Translations under genes and position numbers: made by a program
In this document: positions 7,286 to 16,124 of the stretch, one piece after another
Numbering within the stretch: position 1 is the first letter of the stretch
How the letters are laid out: each line of letters starts with the position of its first letter
Assembly: GCF_014191255.1 (NCBI RefSeq)
Contig: NZ_JACHWH010000001.1
Span: 2,046,001-2,110,000 of the forward strand
DNA: 64,000 nucleotides
Source of the DNA: Amycolatopsis bartoniae
GTDB lineage: Bacteria; Actinomycetota; Actinomycetes; Mycobacteriales; Pseudonocardiaceae
Direction of reading: 5' to 3'
Notes under the pieces: generated by a model
The model's database searches: none
Seen by the model: the letters and a program-made list of their open reading frames with translations, nothing else
Told to the model about the DNA's origin: nothing

Positions 7286-8914
7286 ATGCCCCCGCTTTCC
7301 CCAGGACTGGACCCGCTCGACAACGCGGTCTGCGACCCCGGCGTGCCGTGGACCACCGGCAACGTCGCCGAGGCCTTTCCCGGGGTGTCGACGGCGCTCG
7401 GCTTCACCTTCATCCACCTGCCGATGGAGCTGGCCTTTCGGAAGATGTTCCGCGGCCTCGGGGTGTTCGGCCGCGACGAGCTGACGGTGCCCGAACGCAT
7501 CGAGGACCAGTTCTGGACTGCCTTCGCGGGCCGGGCGGCGGCCAACATCGAGCAGTTCCGCAAGGTCGCCGGGCTCCTGCCGGGCACCTCGGCCACCGCC
7601 GTCGAGCAGCAGCTCTTCGGTTACGTGCGCGAAGGCACCGTCGACGACAACTCGGCGCGCCGCTACCCCGTCATCGCCGTGAAGGCGCCCCGCTCGGTCC
7701 TCACGCTGTCCAAACGGCACGACCGGATGTTCGCGCAGCTGCGCGAGTGGCGGCTGGACACGCTGCCGAAGGTGCCCGGCCTGAACCTCGACGGCAACCT
7801 CGCCGTCCTGCGGGACGCCCGCGAGCGCTTCGAGCGGATCATGATCCTGCACCTGCTCGTCACGTTCATCAGTTCGAGCGTCGCCGACCGCCTCACGGCC
7901 ATGGTGAGCGACGCCGGTCGCACCGGGCTCGAAGCCCGGCTGCTGTCCGGCGTGGGTTCGGACGAGAACGAGGTGGCACAGGATCTCTGGCTGCTCGCGC
8001 ACGGGCAGCTCGACCTGCAGACCTTTGTGGACAGACACGGCTACCACGGTCCGGACGAGGGCCAGCTCCACAGCGTCTCCTGGCGCGAGGACCCCGCTCC
8101 GCTGCTGGCGCGGCTCGACGACTACCGGGCGATCCCCGAAGGCGACCCGCGCGCCCCGCGGAACCGCAGCGCCGAGCAGGCGCGGATCCGCCACGAGGCC
8201 GCGGAGGAACTCAAGAAAGCGGTTTCACCGCTCAGTCGCGGGCTCGTCGGCCCGCTGGTCAACCTCTCGGCGCGGTTCCTCGCCCTGCGCGAGCAGGGCA
8301 AGGCGGGCTACCTGCTCACCTTCGACGTCGCCAGGGCCGCCGCGCGGCGGGCGGGCCATCAGCTGGTCGAGCTCGGCCTGCTCGACGACGCCACCGACGT
8401 CTTCCACCTCACCTGGGACGAGCTGCTGGCCGGCGACGGCATCGACCGCCGCGTGGTGATCAAGGAACGGCGGGCGCAGTACGAGGAGCGGCTGCGGTAC
8501 CGGCTTCCGCAGGCGTGGTCCGGCGTGCCCGAGCTGATCGCTGTCACCGCCGACGCGACGGAGAACGCGCCGTCCGGCACGACGATCAGCGGCGTGGCCG
8601 CGAGCGGTGGCGTCGTGGAGGGCCGCGCGCGGGTCGTCCGCGACCCGGCCACCGCCGAGTTCGACGAGGGCGACATCCTCGTCTGCGAGACCACCGACCC
8701 CAGCTGGGTCTCGCTGTTCCTGGTCGCGGCGGGCGTGGTCACCGACTTCGGCGGCATGCTCAGCCACGGCCCGATCGTCGCGCGGGAGCTCGGGCTGCCG
8801 TGCGTGTGCGGCACGGAGGACGGCAGCGCCCGGATCCGCGACGGCCAGCTCATCCGCGTCGACGGCGACCGCGGCGTCGTCGAAGTGCTCGCCGGAGCGG
8901 CGGGCGAGCGCTGA
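7286..8914 (+). CDS. PEP-utilising enzyme with mobile phosphohistidine domain, lacking the ATP-grasp domain
   Basis: 542 residues resembling the C-terminal two thirds of rifampin phosphotransferase and PEP synthase-like proteins. The swivelling domain is at the C-terminus, with the phospho-carrier His494 in FGGMLSHGPIVARELGLPC and the preceding ETTDPSWVSLF. Residues 1-430 are helical and match the substrate-binding region of the rifampin phosphotransferase group only in general shape. No ATP-binding domain precedes it, so the phosphate source is unclear. It forms a two-gene operon with the next gene (one base between stop and ATG) and is divergent from a TetR gene. Confidence 0.75.
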   Translation: MPPLSPGLDPLDNAVCDPGVPWTTGNVAEAFPGVSTALGFTFIHLPMELAFRKMFRGLGVFGRDELTVPERIEDQFWTAFAGRAAANIEQFRKVAGLLPGTSATAVEQQLFGYVREGTVDDNSARRYPVIAVKAPRSVLTLSKRHDRMFAQLREWRLDTLPKVPGLNLDGNLAVLRDARERFERIMILHLLVTFISSSVADRLTAMVSDAGRTGLEARLLSGVGSDENEVAQDLWLLAHGQLDLQTFVDRHGYHGPDEGQLHSVSWREDPAPLLARLDDYRAIPEGDPRAPRNRSAEQARIRHEAAEELKKAVSPLSRGLVGPLVNLSARFLALREQGKAGYLLTFDVARAAARRAGHQLVELGLLDDATDVFHLTWDELLAGDGIDRRVVIKERRAQYEERLRYRLPQAWSGVPELIAVTADATENAPSGTTISGVAASGGVVEGRARVVRDPATAEFDEGDILVCETTDPSWVSLFLVAAGVVTDFGGMLSHGPIVARELGLPCVCGTEDGSARIRDGQLIRVDGDRGVVEVLAGAAGER

Positions 8915-8915
8915 C

Positions 8916-9944
8916 ATGAGCGACGACACCAACACGTCGTTCTTCATGAACGCGCAGGCCACCGGTTTCGGCAGCTGCACGGTGGAAGACGAGCTGCTGC
9001 ACCGGAAGCTGAACGAGGACCTGACCGACCCGGCGCTCACCGAGACCCAGTTCTTCGGCTTCAACGTGCCCCACGCCGGCATCCAGGCCCTCTGCTACGC
9101 CTGGGCCCACCCCACCCTCCGGACGCTCACCGGCGGCGCCTGGGCGTGGCAGGGGGTGAAGTCCACGGCGCTGGCGAGCGAGCTGTTCGACATGCGCCAG
9201 TTCATGGACTTCACCCCGTTCGAGCGGGGCGACTTCGACGACCTGCGGCTGCCCAGCGGTTACCGCGTGCAGTGCCTGCAGCCGCTGGAGAAGTTCCGCA
9301 TCAGCTACGAGGACCCCAAGCGCGGCAACGCCTTCGACGTCACGCTGACCGCGATCATGCCGCCGGCGGTGGTGTCGGGCGGGCGGCACTTCGACCAGGC
9401 GATGCGCACGGAGGGCAAGCTGCTGCTGCGCGGGCGCTCCTACGACGTCGACGGCTACACGGTCCGCGACCGCTCCTGGGGCGAGAACCGCACGGAGGAC
9501 CCGCGTGAGCTGCCGCCGGTGCACTGGCTCACCGGCGTGTTCGACGACGACTTCGCCTTCCACCTGACCGGGATCGAGCACCCTGGGTCCGACCCGGTCT
9601 GGCGGGAGCTCTACCCGGTCGACGACGCGTTCGCCGACCGGATGAACCGCGGCTGGGTCTGGACCGGCGGCGAGCTGCGCGGTCTCGAACGGGCGTCGGT
9701 GCGCACGCACTGGGACCCCACCACGTGCTATCCCCTGCGCCACGACGTCGCACTGACCGACTCGGCGGGCCGGGAGTACGAGTTCACCGGCACCGTGGTG
9801 GCGGAGAACAACTGGAGCGCCTGGTCGAACGCGTTCTTCGGGATCGGCTTGGCGCGCTGGGAGCACGAGGGCCGGACCGGCTGGGGCGACTCGCAGATCG
9901 GCGCCTGGACCGACTTCGTGCACGCGCTGCACACCCGGCGCTGA
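8916..9944 (+). CDS. Uncharacterised protein, lipocalin-like (DUF7064/7065-type)
   Basis: 342 residues with no signal peptide or membrane segment. The sequence is rich in beta-type stretches such as YTVRDRSWGENR and YEFTGTVVAENNWSAW, as in CrtC/AttH-like double-lipocalin proteins. The RDRSWG motif is characteristic of that broad group, whose members act on or bind lipids and steroids. It is translationally linked to the PEP-utilising protein upstream, so the two probably act on the same compound. No catalytic residues are identifiable. The function is unknown. Confidence 0.6.
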   Translation: MSDDTNTSFFMNAQATGFGSCTVEDELLHRKLNEDLTDPALTETQFFGFNVPHAGIQALCYAWAHPTLRTLTGGAWAWQGVKSTALASELFDMRQFMDFTPFERGDFDDLRLPSGYRVQCLQPLEKFRISYEDPKRGNAFDVTLTAIMPPAVVSGGRHFDQAMRTEGKLLLRGRSYDVDGYTVRDRSWGENRTEDPRELPPVHWLTGVFDDDFAFHLTGIEHPGSDPVWRELYPVDDAFADRMNRGWVWTGGELRGLERASVRTHWDPTTCYPLRHDVALTDSAGREYEFTGTVVAENNWSAWSNAFFGIGLARWEHEGRTGWGDSQIGAWTDFVHALHTRR

Positions 9945-9956
9945 GGACGACGTAAA

Positions 9957-9991
9957 AAGGAGCCGGAGTCCACAACGGACTCCGGCTCCTT
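9957..9991. terminator. Bidirectional terminator, 15-bp perfect stem
   Basis: Arms AAGGAGCCGGAGTCC (9957-9971) and GGACTCCGGCTCCTT (9977-9991) with an ACAAC loop, located between converging genes. A-rich bases to the left give a short U tract on the minus-strand transcript. Confidence 0.85.
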
Positions 9992-10001
9992 CCGCGCCCT
10001 G

Positions 10002-10610
10002 TCACCAGGTTCCGGCGGCCAGGCCTTCCATTGCCGTGGCCATCAGGTGTTCCAGCAGCCGCACCAGCACGCGCTTGCTGGAACCGGCGTCACGCACGTC
10101 GCAGAACTGGATCGGCACGTGGTTGCCGACGTCGAGCGACGCGCGCACCTCGTCCTCCTCGTAGATGTCCGCGCCGTCGAAGCAGTTCACCGCGACGATG
10201 AACGGGATGTCCCTGGACTCGAAGAAGTCGACCGCGGGGAAGCAGTCCTCCAGCCGCCGCGTGTCGGCCAGCACCACCGCGCCGAGCGCCCCGACGGACA
10301 GTTCCTTCCACATGAACCAGAAGCGGTCCTGCCCCGGCGTGCCGAACAGGTAGAGCACCACCTCCGGGTTGATGGTGATGCGGCCGAAGTCCAGCGCCAC
10401 CGTGGTCGTGGTCTTGCCCTCGACCCCGGCGAGGTCGTCCACGTTGGCGCTGATCTCGGTCAGCCGTTCCTCCGTGCGCAGCGGCGGGATCTCGCTCACC
10501 GCCGTGACCAGGGTCGTCTTGCCCACGCCGAAGCCGCCCGCGACGAGCAGCTTGACCGCCTGCACGCCGTGGAGCTCCTGCGAGCCGGGGTCAAAGTTTC
10601 CGTACGCCAT
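10002..10610 (-). CDS. cvnD: Conservon GTPase-like ATP/GTP-binding protein (CvnD)
   Basis: 202 residues of the small-GTPase fold. Walker A is GGFGVGKTTLV near residue 25, the G3-like motif is LFGTPGQDRFWFM, and an NCFDGAD segment stands where NKxD is expected. It is the last gene of a conservon, a membrane-associated signalling set (sensor kinase-like CvnA, roadblock CvnB, DUF742 CvnC, GTPase CvnD) common in Actinomycetota. It overlaps cvnC by 20 bases. Conservons influence antibiotic production and development in streptomycetes; this one's output is unknown. Confidence 0.9.
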   Translation of the reverse strand: MAYGNFDPGSQELHGVQAVKLLVAGGFGVGKTTLVTAVSEIPPLRTEERLTEISANVDDLAGVEGKTTTTVALDFGRITINPEVVLYLFGTPGQDRFWFMWKELSVGALGAVVLADTRRLEDCFPAVDFFESRDIPFIVAVNCFDGADIYEEDEVRASLDVGNHVPIQFCDVRDAGSSKRVLVRLLEHLMATAMEGLAAGTW

Positions 10611-10965
10611 CGAGCACCGCCTGCAGAAGTTTGATGTCGGGCCTGCCCGCGACCTGGGGCGGCGACCGGAAGATGAGGTGCCCAGAGTTGATCAGATCGC
10701 TGACGAGCACCTTGACCGCGACCAGCAGCAGGTTCATCTTGGCCGAGATCTCAGCGATCGACAGCGGCCGGCCTTGGCACATTCGCAGTATTTCTCCGTA
10801 TTCCCGGTCGAGTGTCGCGACGTCCGTCTCCGGGCGGACCGCCACGACCAGGGTGATGATGTCGAGGTCGTGCAGGTTCTTCCCGGCGCGTCCCCTGGTC
10901 ACCGCGAACGGGCGGACCAGCGGTCCGGGATCCTCGTCGAAGCCGGGGTCCGCGTCGGGGTTCAC
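10591..10965 (-). CDS. cvnC: DUF742 conservon protein (CvnC)
   Basis: 124 residues. The winged-helix-like DUF742 core runs through CQGRPLSIAEISAKMNLLL and VLVSDLINSGHL, and the N-terminal tail is acidic (DPGFDEDPGPLVRPFAVTRG). DUF742 proteins are the C member of conservons and are thought to bridge the roadblock protein and the GTPase. It overlaps cvnB by four bases upstream and cvnD by 20 bases downstream, so the four genes form one message. Confidence 0.9.
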   Translation of the reverse strand: MNPDADPGFDEDPGPLVRPFAVTRGRAGKNLHDLDIITLVVAVRPETDVATLDREYGEILRMCQGRPLSIAEISAKMNLLLVAVKVLVSDLINSGHLIFRSPPQVAGRPDIKLLQAVLDGVRKL

Positions 10966-11423
10966 GGCACGTGCGGAACTCTGAGGTCAGCGGCCGACGG
11001 GCGGGGGTGCACCGCGAGATTGTCCCCGACCTGCGCCACGATCACGTTCATCTCGTAGGCCACCATCCCGAGGTCCGCGTCGATCGACGCCAGCAACGCG
11101 AGGCAGGCGCCCTCGCCGGCCTCGGTCACCACCAGGTAGCCGAGCTCCAGCTCGACCACCGTCTGGTGCACCGGGCCCTTGTCGAACTGGGTGCTCACCC
11201 CGCGGGACAGGCTCCGGAACGCCGAGGCCATCGCGGCCAGGTGCTCACCGTCCTCGCGACCCACCGAAGTGGACCGTCCCATCAGCAGGCCGTCCGCGGA
11301 CAGCACGATGGCCTTCTCCGCCCCCACCAGTCGTCTCACCAGGTCGTCGAGCAACCAGTTCAACCCACTTCCGTTGCTACTGATCGCCGCGTCTTCGTTC
11401 ATCGCCTGACCATTCGTGTTCAT
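10962..11423 (-). CDS. cvnB: Roadblock/LC7 domain protein (CvnB)
   Basis: 153 residues with a roadblock/LC7 fold: LNWLLDDLVRRLVGAEKAIVLS at the N-terminus and the conserved MASAFRSLSRGVSTQF segment. Roadblock proteins act as scaffolds or regulators of the partner GTPase, here CvnD. I use the ATG at 11423 because it overlaps the cvnA stop codon (ATGA); a second ATG at 11402 is possible. Confidence 0.9.
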   Translation of the reverse strand: MNTNGQAMNEDAAISSNGSGLNWLLDDLVRRLVGAEKAIVLSADGLLMGRSTSVGREDGEHLAAMASAFRSLSRGVSTQFDKGPVHQTVVELELGYLVVTEAGEGACLALLASIDADLGMVAYEMNVIVAQVGDNLAVHPRPSAADLRVPHVP

Positions 11424-13837
11424 CGGGTGTGCTTTCCCGAGGACCCGCGCCCCTGACGCGTTCCCCGTTGAAGGGCCGACAGCGAGTTGCGTGCCTCTTC
11501 GGGGCTGCGGAACCGCCGCCCCGAAGAGCCCTTCTCCGCCGACTGGTTGTCCAGCTGCAGCTGTGGCGCGAGGTGCGCCTGGCGCTGGCGGCGGGGCAGC
11601 GGCGCCCGTTTCCGTCCGCCGGTCGGCGCCGGTACCGACGCCGGTTCCCTGACGGGCTCCTCGAAGGCCGCCCACGTGGACGTCGTCTCGGCGGCCGGCT
11701 CGTCCAGCGGCCACCGCCGCAGCTCACCGGTGTCCTGGACGGGCATCCGCGGGATCGGGTCGCGCGCGGGCTCGGGCACGAAGTCCGTCCTCAGATCCTG
11801 GTCCGGCAGCCGTCCCCGGGTCACCGTCTTCGTGTCCTCGGCCGAATCCTTGGGTGCCCTGTCGTCCTCGATCACCTTGGCGGGGATGAGCACGACCGCC
11901 TTGATGCCGCCGTAGGCCGACTCCAGCAGGCTGACCGAGATCCCGTGCCGCTGCGCGAGCTGGCCGATCACGAACAGCCCGAGGTGCCGCTGACCGCTGA
12001 GCGCCATCTCCTGGAAGTCCGGCGGGTTGCGCAGGGTCGCGTTGAGCCTTTCCCGCTCCTCGACCACCAGTCCGAGCCCCTGGTCCTCGACCTCGACCAC
12101 CACGCCCTTGCCGACCAGGTTGCCGCGCACCGAAACCGGCGCGTCGGGCGGCGAGAAGGCGGTGGCGTTGTCGACCAGCTCGGCCAGCAGGTGGATGAGG
12201 TCGGCGACCACGTTGCCGAGCACCTGCACGTCGGGCAGCCGTACCGCGCTCACCCGCGCGAAGTGCTCGGTCTCGGAGATGGCGCTGCGGACGACGTCCT
12301 CCAGCGGCACCGGGCGCCGCCACTTCCGCCCCGGCTGGCCGCCGCCGAGGATCACCAGGTTCTCCGCGTTGCGCCGCGCGTTCGTGGCCAGGTGGTCGAG
12401 CTGGAACAGCAGCTCCAGATGCTCGGGGTCGCTCTGCTTGGCCTCCGCGACGTCGAGCACCTCCAGCTGCCGGTGCACGACGAGCTGGCTGCGGTGCGCG
12501 ATGTCGAGGAAGACCTTGTTGAACCCGCCGCGCGTCCTGGCCTCGGCGGCCGCCGCCGCGAACGCCGTCCGCTTCGCCGTCTCGAACGCCTCGGCCACCT
12601 GCCCGATCTCGTCGTCGCCGTGGTCGGGCATCGCGATCTCCGCCTCGATGTCCACGACCTGCTCGCCGTCGGCGATCCGCCGGACGAGCGCCGGCATCTT
12701 CTCGGTGGCCAGTTCGAGGGTGTTGGAGCGCAGCCGCCGCAGCCTGCGGACGACCGCGTTGGTCATCCGGACCGCGATGACGAACACCGCGATGGTGAGG
12801 AGGAGGACGAGCGAACCGGTCACGATGGACTGCGTCAGCGTCGTGTTCGCCGCGTCCACGGCCAGGTTCTCGGCGTGCCGGAAGTGGTCGCCCCACAGTC
12901 CCAGCAGCTCGTCCGACACGTGGTCCTCGGCGGCGAGCCAGTCGGCCGCGGGCATCGAGAGCGTGCCCCGCTGGCTCAGGTTGTCCTCCACGGACGTGGC
13001 GCTCTGCCACGCGGCGCCGGACACGAGCTGGTCGTAGCGCTGCCGTTCGCTGTCGGTCAGCCGGGACAGCGCCGCGTTGAGCTGGTTGCGGTAGCCGCCG
13101 ATCAGCTGCGTCAGGGTCTGCCGTTCCGCCTGGTCCAGTATTCCCTGCGCGGCGGCGCCCGCGGCGAACCCCGCGGCCCGGGAGTGCAGGTCGGTGACCC
13201 AGAACAGGTCGGTGGCGGTGATCTCCTCCGCCGCCGTGCCCGGGTCGGGGGTCGTGCGCGCACTGCCTTCCAGACCGGTGATGACGACGCCGGCCAGTTG
13301 TGTGTAGAAACCGTCCACATCGGACGACGAGACCGAGTGGTTGTCGACACCCTGGCGGATGGCCGGCATCTTCCCGCCGAGCTCGGCGAAGGCGGCATTC
13401 GACTTGGACACCGCGTCCGGGTTGAGGTTCTGCACGACCTCGGCGAGCCCGGTGATCTGGCTGAGCACGAGGTTGGTCTTGTCCCGCTGCGCCTGCAGGC
13501 CCGCGATCGCCTGCTGGTCACCGCCGAGCGCGCGCAGGCTGATGGTGCGTTCCTGCTGCACGACGGACTCGAAGCTCACCAGCGGGTCGATCGCCTGGCC
13601 GAGGTAGCCGGAGAAGTTCCGGGCCGAAATCCCTTGGGAGACAAGGTAACCCGCGACGGACACCCCGGTGACGAGCAGTGCCGCACTCGGGATCAACGCG
13701 ATGGCGAGCAGCCGGGTCCTGATGCTGGGAGTGCCCCCGAACCCCGGCAGTCTTCGCCACCGGCTCTTCCCGGTTCCCTCTTCGGTTGAAGCGCGCAACT
13801 TGCCACCCTGTCCTGGCTGGTTTCGACGGGCGACCAT
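11420..13837 (-). CDS. cvnA: Conservon sensor histidine kinase-like protein with nitrate/nitrite-sensing domain (CvnA)
   Basis: 805 residues from the ATG at 13837. Membrane segment 1 is near residues 43-65 (AIALIPSAALLVTGVSVAGYL), followed by an extracytoplasmic helical NIT domain of about 270 residues. Membrane segment 2 and a HAMP linker lie near 350-430. The kinase-like part has the conservon pattern AHRSQLVVHRQLEVLD, and its GHKL ATPase domain shows the N-box ELVDNATAFSPPD and EDQGLGL. The last 150 residues are Pro/Arg-rich and disordered. Longer starts at 13900 or 13960 are possible; the last would overlap the next gene. Confidence 0.88.
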   Translation of the reverse strand: MVARRNQPGQGGKLRASTEEGTGKSRWRRLPGFGGTPSIRTRLLAIALIPSAALLVTGVSVAGYLVSQGISARNFSGYLGQAIDPLVSFESVVQQERTISLRALGGDQQAIAGLQAQRDKTNLVLSQITGLAEVVQNLNPDAVSKSNAAFAELGGKMPAIRQGVDNHSVSSSDVDGFYTQLAGVVITGLEGSARTTPDPGTAAEEITATDLFWVTDLHSRAAGFAAGAAAQGILDQAERQTLTQLIGGYRNQLNAALSRLTDSERQRYDQLVSGAAWQSATSVEDNLSQRGTLSMPAADWLAAEDHVSDELLGLWGDHFRHAENLAVDAANTTLTQSIVTGSLVLLLTIAVFVIAVRMTNAVVRRLRRLRSNTLELATEKMPALVRRIADGEQVVDIEAEIAMPDHGDDEIGQVAEAFETAKRTAFAAAAAEARTRGGFNKVFLDIAHRSQLVVHRQLEVLDVAEAKQSDPEHLELLFQLDHLATNARRNAENLVILGGGQPGRKWRRPVPLEDVVRSAISETEHFARVSAVRLPDVQVLGNVVADLIHLLAELVDNATAFSPPDAPVSVRGNLVGKGVVVEVEDQGLGLVVEERERLNATLRNPPDFQEMALSGQRHLGLFVIGQLAQRHGISVSLLESAYGGIKAVVLIPAKVIEDDRAPKDSAEDTKTVTRGRLPDQDLRTDFVPEPARDPIPRMPVQDTGELRRWPLDEPAAETTSTWAAFEEPVREPASVPAPTGGRKRAPLPRRQRQAHLAPQLQLDNQSAEKGSSGRRFRSPEEARNSLSALQRGTRQGRGSSGKHTR

Positions 13838-13932
13838 GAAACCATACGCCGTTTGGTTGAGGGAAGAGGTCCAGTTGCCTTTTCGGTCGAGTAGCAACAT
13901 GTCTGCCGTCGTGTAGGTAAGCGAGGCACCAA

Positions 13933-15372
13933 TCACTGTTCGGCTGTCGCCGTCGCCCACTCCCTGAGGAGACGCAGATCCTCGTCGTCCGCCTCGGAAA
14001 TCGCGACCACGGGAACCACGCCTTCGCGCACTTCACCGGTCTCTCCGCACACGGTGACGACTTCGCCCGCGAGCCCCGCCAGCGCACCTTCGCCGCAGCC
14101 CACGACGCAGGGCACACCGAGCTCCCGGCTGACGACGGCGGCGTGCGAAGTGGCGCCGCCGACCTCGGTCACGATCGCCGCCGCGGCGATCATGCCGTGC
14201 AGGTCGTGCGGGCTCGTCGTGTGCCGCGCGAGCACCACGGGCTCCCTTTCGGCCCGGTTTTCTGCCTCATCGGGAGCGGTCACCACCACTCCGGTGCCGA
14301 CGCCGGGCGAGGCAGGCAACCCCTGGGCGAGCAGCGGCGCGGCGCGGCGGGCGGCCGGATCGAGGCCGGGCCGCAGGACCGCCCGCAGCTGCTCGTCGCT
14401 CACCCTCGCGACCGCTTCCCCACGGCTGATCAGCCCTTCCCGCGCCAGTGCGACGGCGAACCGCACCGCTGCCAACGGTGAACGCTTCGCCGACCGGGTC
14501 TGCAACAGCCACAGGCGTCCACTTTCCACGGTGAATTCGATGTCCTGCACGTCCCGCTGCTGCTCTTCGAGCCGGCGCCCGTACTCCATCAGCTGCGCGT
14601 GGACCTGCGGCAACGCCTCCGCCAACGCGCCCAACGGAAGTGGCGCGCGCTCTCCGGAAACCACGTCCTCGCCCTGCGCCCGGCCCAGCCATTCGCCGTA
14701 CGGTTCGGCCGCGCCGGTGGCCGGATCACGGGTGAACAGCACGCCGGTGCCGGACGCCGCGTCGGCGTTGCCGAAGACCATGGCCTGCACCGTCACGGCC
14801 GTGCCCGCGGCATCGTCCAGCCCGTACCGCCTGCGGTAGGCCACCGCGCGGGGCGAGAGCCACGACCGGAAAACCGCCGCGACGGCCAGGCGCAGCTGCG
14901 CCCACGGGTCCTCCGGTACGACGCCGCCGGGCACGACCTCGCGGAAGAGGCGCTCGAAACGGGTTCGCACGTCCTCCGCGTACTCGCGTCCACGTGCTTC
15001 GGAAAGCGCTTTCAGCACGTCCGGGGTGGTGCCGAGGTTGAGGGCCGTGTCCATCATCCCGGGCATGCTCCTGGCCGCACCGCTGCGCACGGAAACCAGC
15101 AACGGCGACTCGGCCGAGCCGAACCCGCGCCCGGTGCTCCGCTCCAGGTGGGCCATGCCACGGGAAATCTCGTCCGACACCGCGTCGAGCACGCTTTCGC
15201 CGTGCACGAGGAACTCCCGGCACACGTCGGTGGTCAGCACGAACGCCGGCGGCACCGGCAGCCCGGCCGCGGTCATCCGCGCGATACCAGCGGCCTTGCC
15301 GCCCACCAGTTCGGGAGACGGTTCCCTCGTCCCGTCGAGGATGAGTACTCTCGTCGCTCCGGCCGTGCCCAT
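13933..15372 (-). CDS. Truncated pyruvate phosphate dikinase-like protein (ATP-binding plus mobile His domain)
   Basis: 479 residues against roughly 870 for full-length PPDK. It keeps the ATP-binding half (ELVGGKAAGIARMTAAGLPV, then SVRSGAARSMPGMMDTALN near residues 95-113, and TRDPATGAAEPYGEW) and the swivelling domain with phospho-His410 in GGATSHAAVVSRELGVP. The C-terminal PEP/pyruvate TIM barrel is absent, so it cannot run the normal PPDK reaction alone. It is divergently transcribed from a winged-helix gene 50 bases away; I recall such pairs in other actinobacteria. The phosphate acceptor is unknown. Confidence 0.8.
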   Translation of the reverse strand: MGTAGATRVLILDGTREPSPELVGGKAAGIARMTAAGLPVPPAFVLTTDVCREFLVHGESVLDAVSDEISRGMAHLERSTGRGFGSAESPLLVSVRSGAARSMPGMMDTALNLGTTPDVLKALSEARGREYAEDVRTRFERLFREVVPGGVVPEDPWAQLRLAVAAVFRSWLSPRAVAYRRRYGLDDAAGTAVTVQAMVFGNADAASGTGVLFTRDPATGAAEPYGEWLGRAQGEDVVSGERAPLPLGALAEALPQVHAQLMEYGRRLEEQQRDVQDIEFTVESGRLWLLQTRSAKRSPLAAVRFAVALAREGLISRGEAVARVSDEQLRAVLRPGLDPAARRAAPLLAQGLPASPGVGTGVVVTAPDEAENRAEREPVVLARHTTSPHDLHGMIAAAAIVTEVGGATSHAAVVSRELGVPCVVGCGEGALAGLAGEVVTVCGETGEVREGVVPVVAISEADDEDLRLLREWATATAEQ

Positions 15373-15422
15373 GGTCGTCTCCTGTTCCGAATCGGATCTT
15401 CAAGCAGCGGAGGAAAATACGT

Positions 15423-16019
15423 ATGCCGTCGACTTCCGGTGAGCGGGTCCTGCACGTGCTACTGATCAGGAACCGCGCCACCACGGCCCAGCTCGCGGAG
15501 GCTCTCGCCGTGTCCGCCGACGAGATTTCCCCGGTCCTGCGCGACGCCGAAGCGCGGGGTCTGGTGCGGGACAGCGGAAACCCACGGATCGGCTGGGCGA
15601 TCACGCCGGAGGGCACGCGGGAGGCCAGACGGAGAGTGGACGATACTCCCGCCGAAGGAAGAGCGCTCGTCTCCGCGCGATACGAGGAGTTCCGCGAGCT
15701 CAACGACGAGCTGAAACAGCTCTGCGCCGACTGGCAGCTGCGCGACCCCGCCACGATGGGACCCGGCGATTTCACCGCACGCCTGCAGGGCGTCGACGAG
15801 CGGATTCAGCGGCTCCTCGCGGAAATCCAGGTACCCGCACCACACTTCGCCGACTACGGGCCGCGGCTCGCCCGCGCACGCGCGCGGTTCGAGTCCGGCT
15901 CCGACGGTTACCTCACCGGAGTCCTCGTCGACTCCTACCACAACATCTGGTTCGAGTGCCACGAATGCTTCCACATCACGCTCGGCCGGTCACGCCGCGA
16001 AGAGGAGTCGGGCACCTGA
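15423..16019 (+). CDS. Winged-helix (MarR-like) protein paired with a PPDK-like gene
   Basis: 198 residues. The first 65 form a winged helix-turn-helix (NRATTAQLAEALAVSADEIS, then LRDAEARGLVRDSGNPRIGW). The rest is helical, with aromatic and His residues near the end (DSYHNIWFECHECFHITLG). The Cys/His cluster CHECFH could bind metal. It starts 50 bases from the divergent PPDK-like gene and probably shares its promoter region. The C-terminal domain does not match a regulator I know, so it may do more than regulate. Confidence 0.65.
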   Translation: MPSTSGERVLHVLLIRNRATTAQLAEALAVSADEISPVLRDAEARGLVRDSGNPRIGWAITPEGTREARRRVDDTPAEGRALVSARYEEFRELNDELKQLCADWQLRDPATMGPGDFTARLQGVDERIQRLLAEIQVPAPHFADYGPRLARARARFESGSDGYLTGVLVDSYHNIWFECHECFHITLGRSRREEESGT

Positions 16020-16124
16020 CCGTCCGGAGTGGACAGTAAGTCGCTGTTGATCTGTCGTGTCCGATGCCGCTATGGTTCCGTCCGCACATCCGACGGCAGC
16101 TCGGCGACGGACGGAGAAAACACC

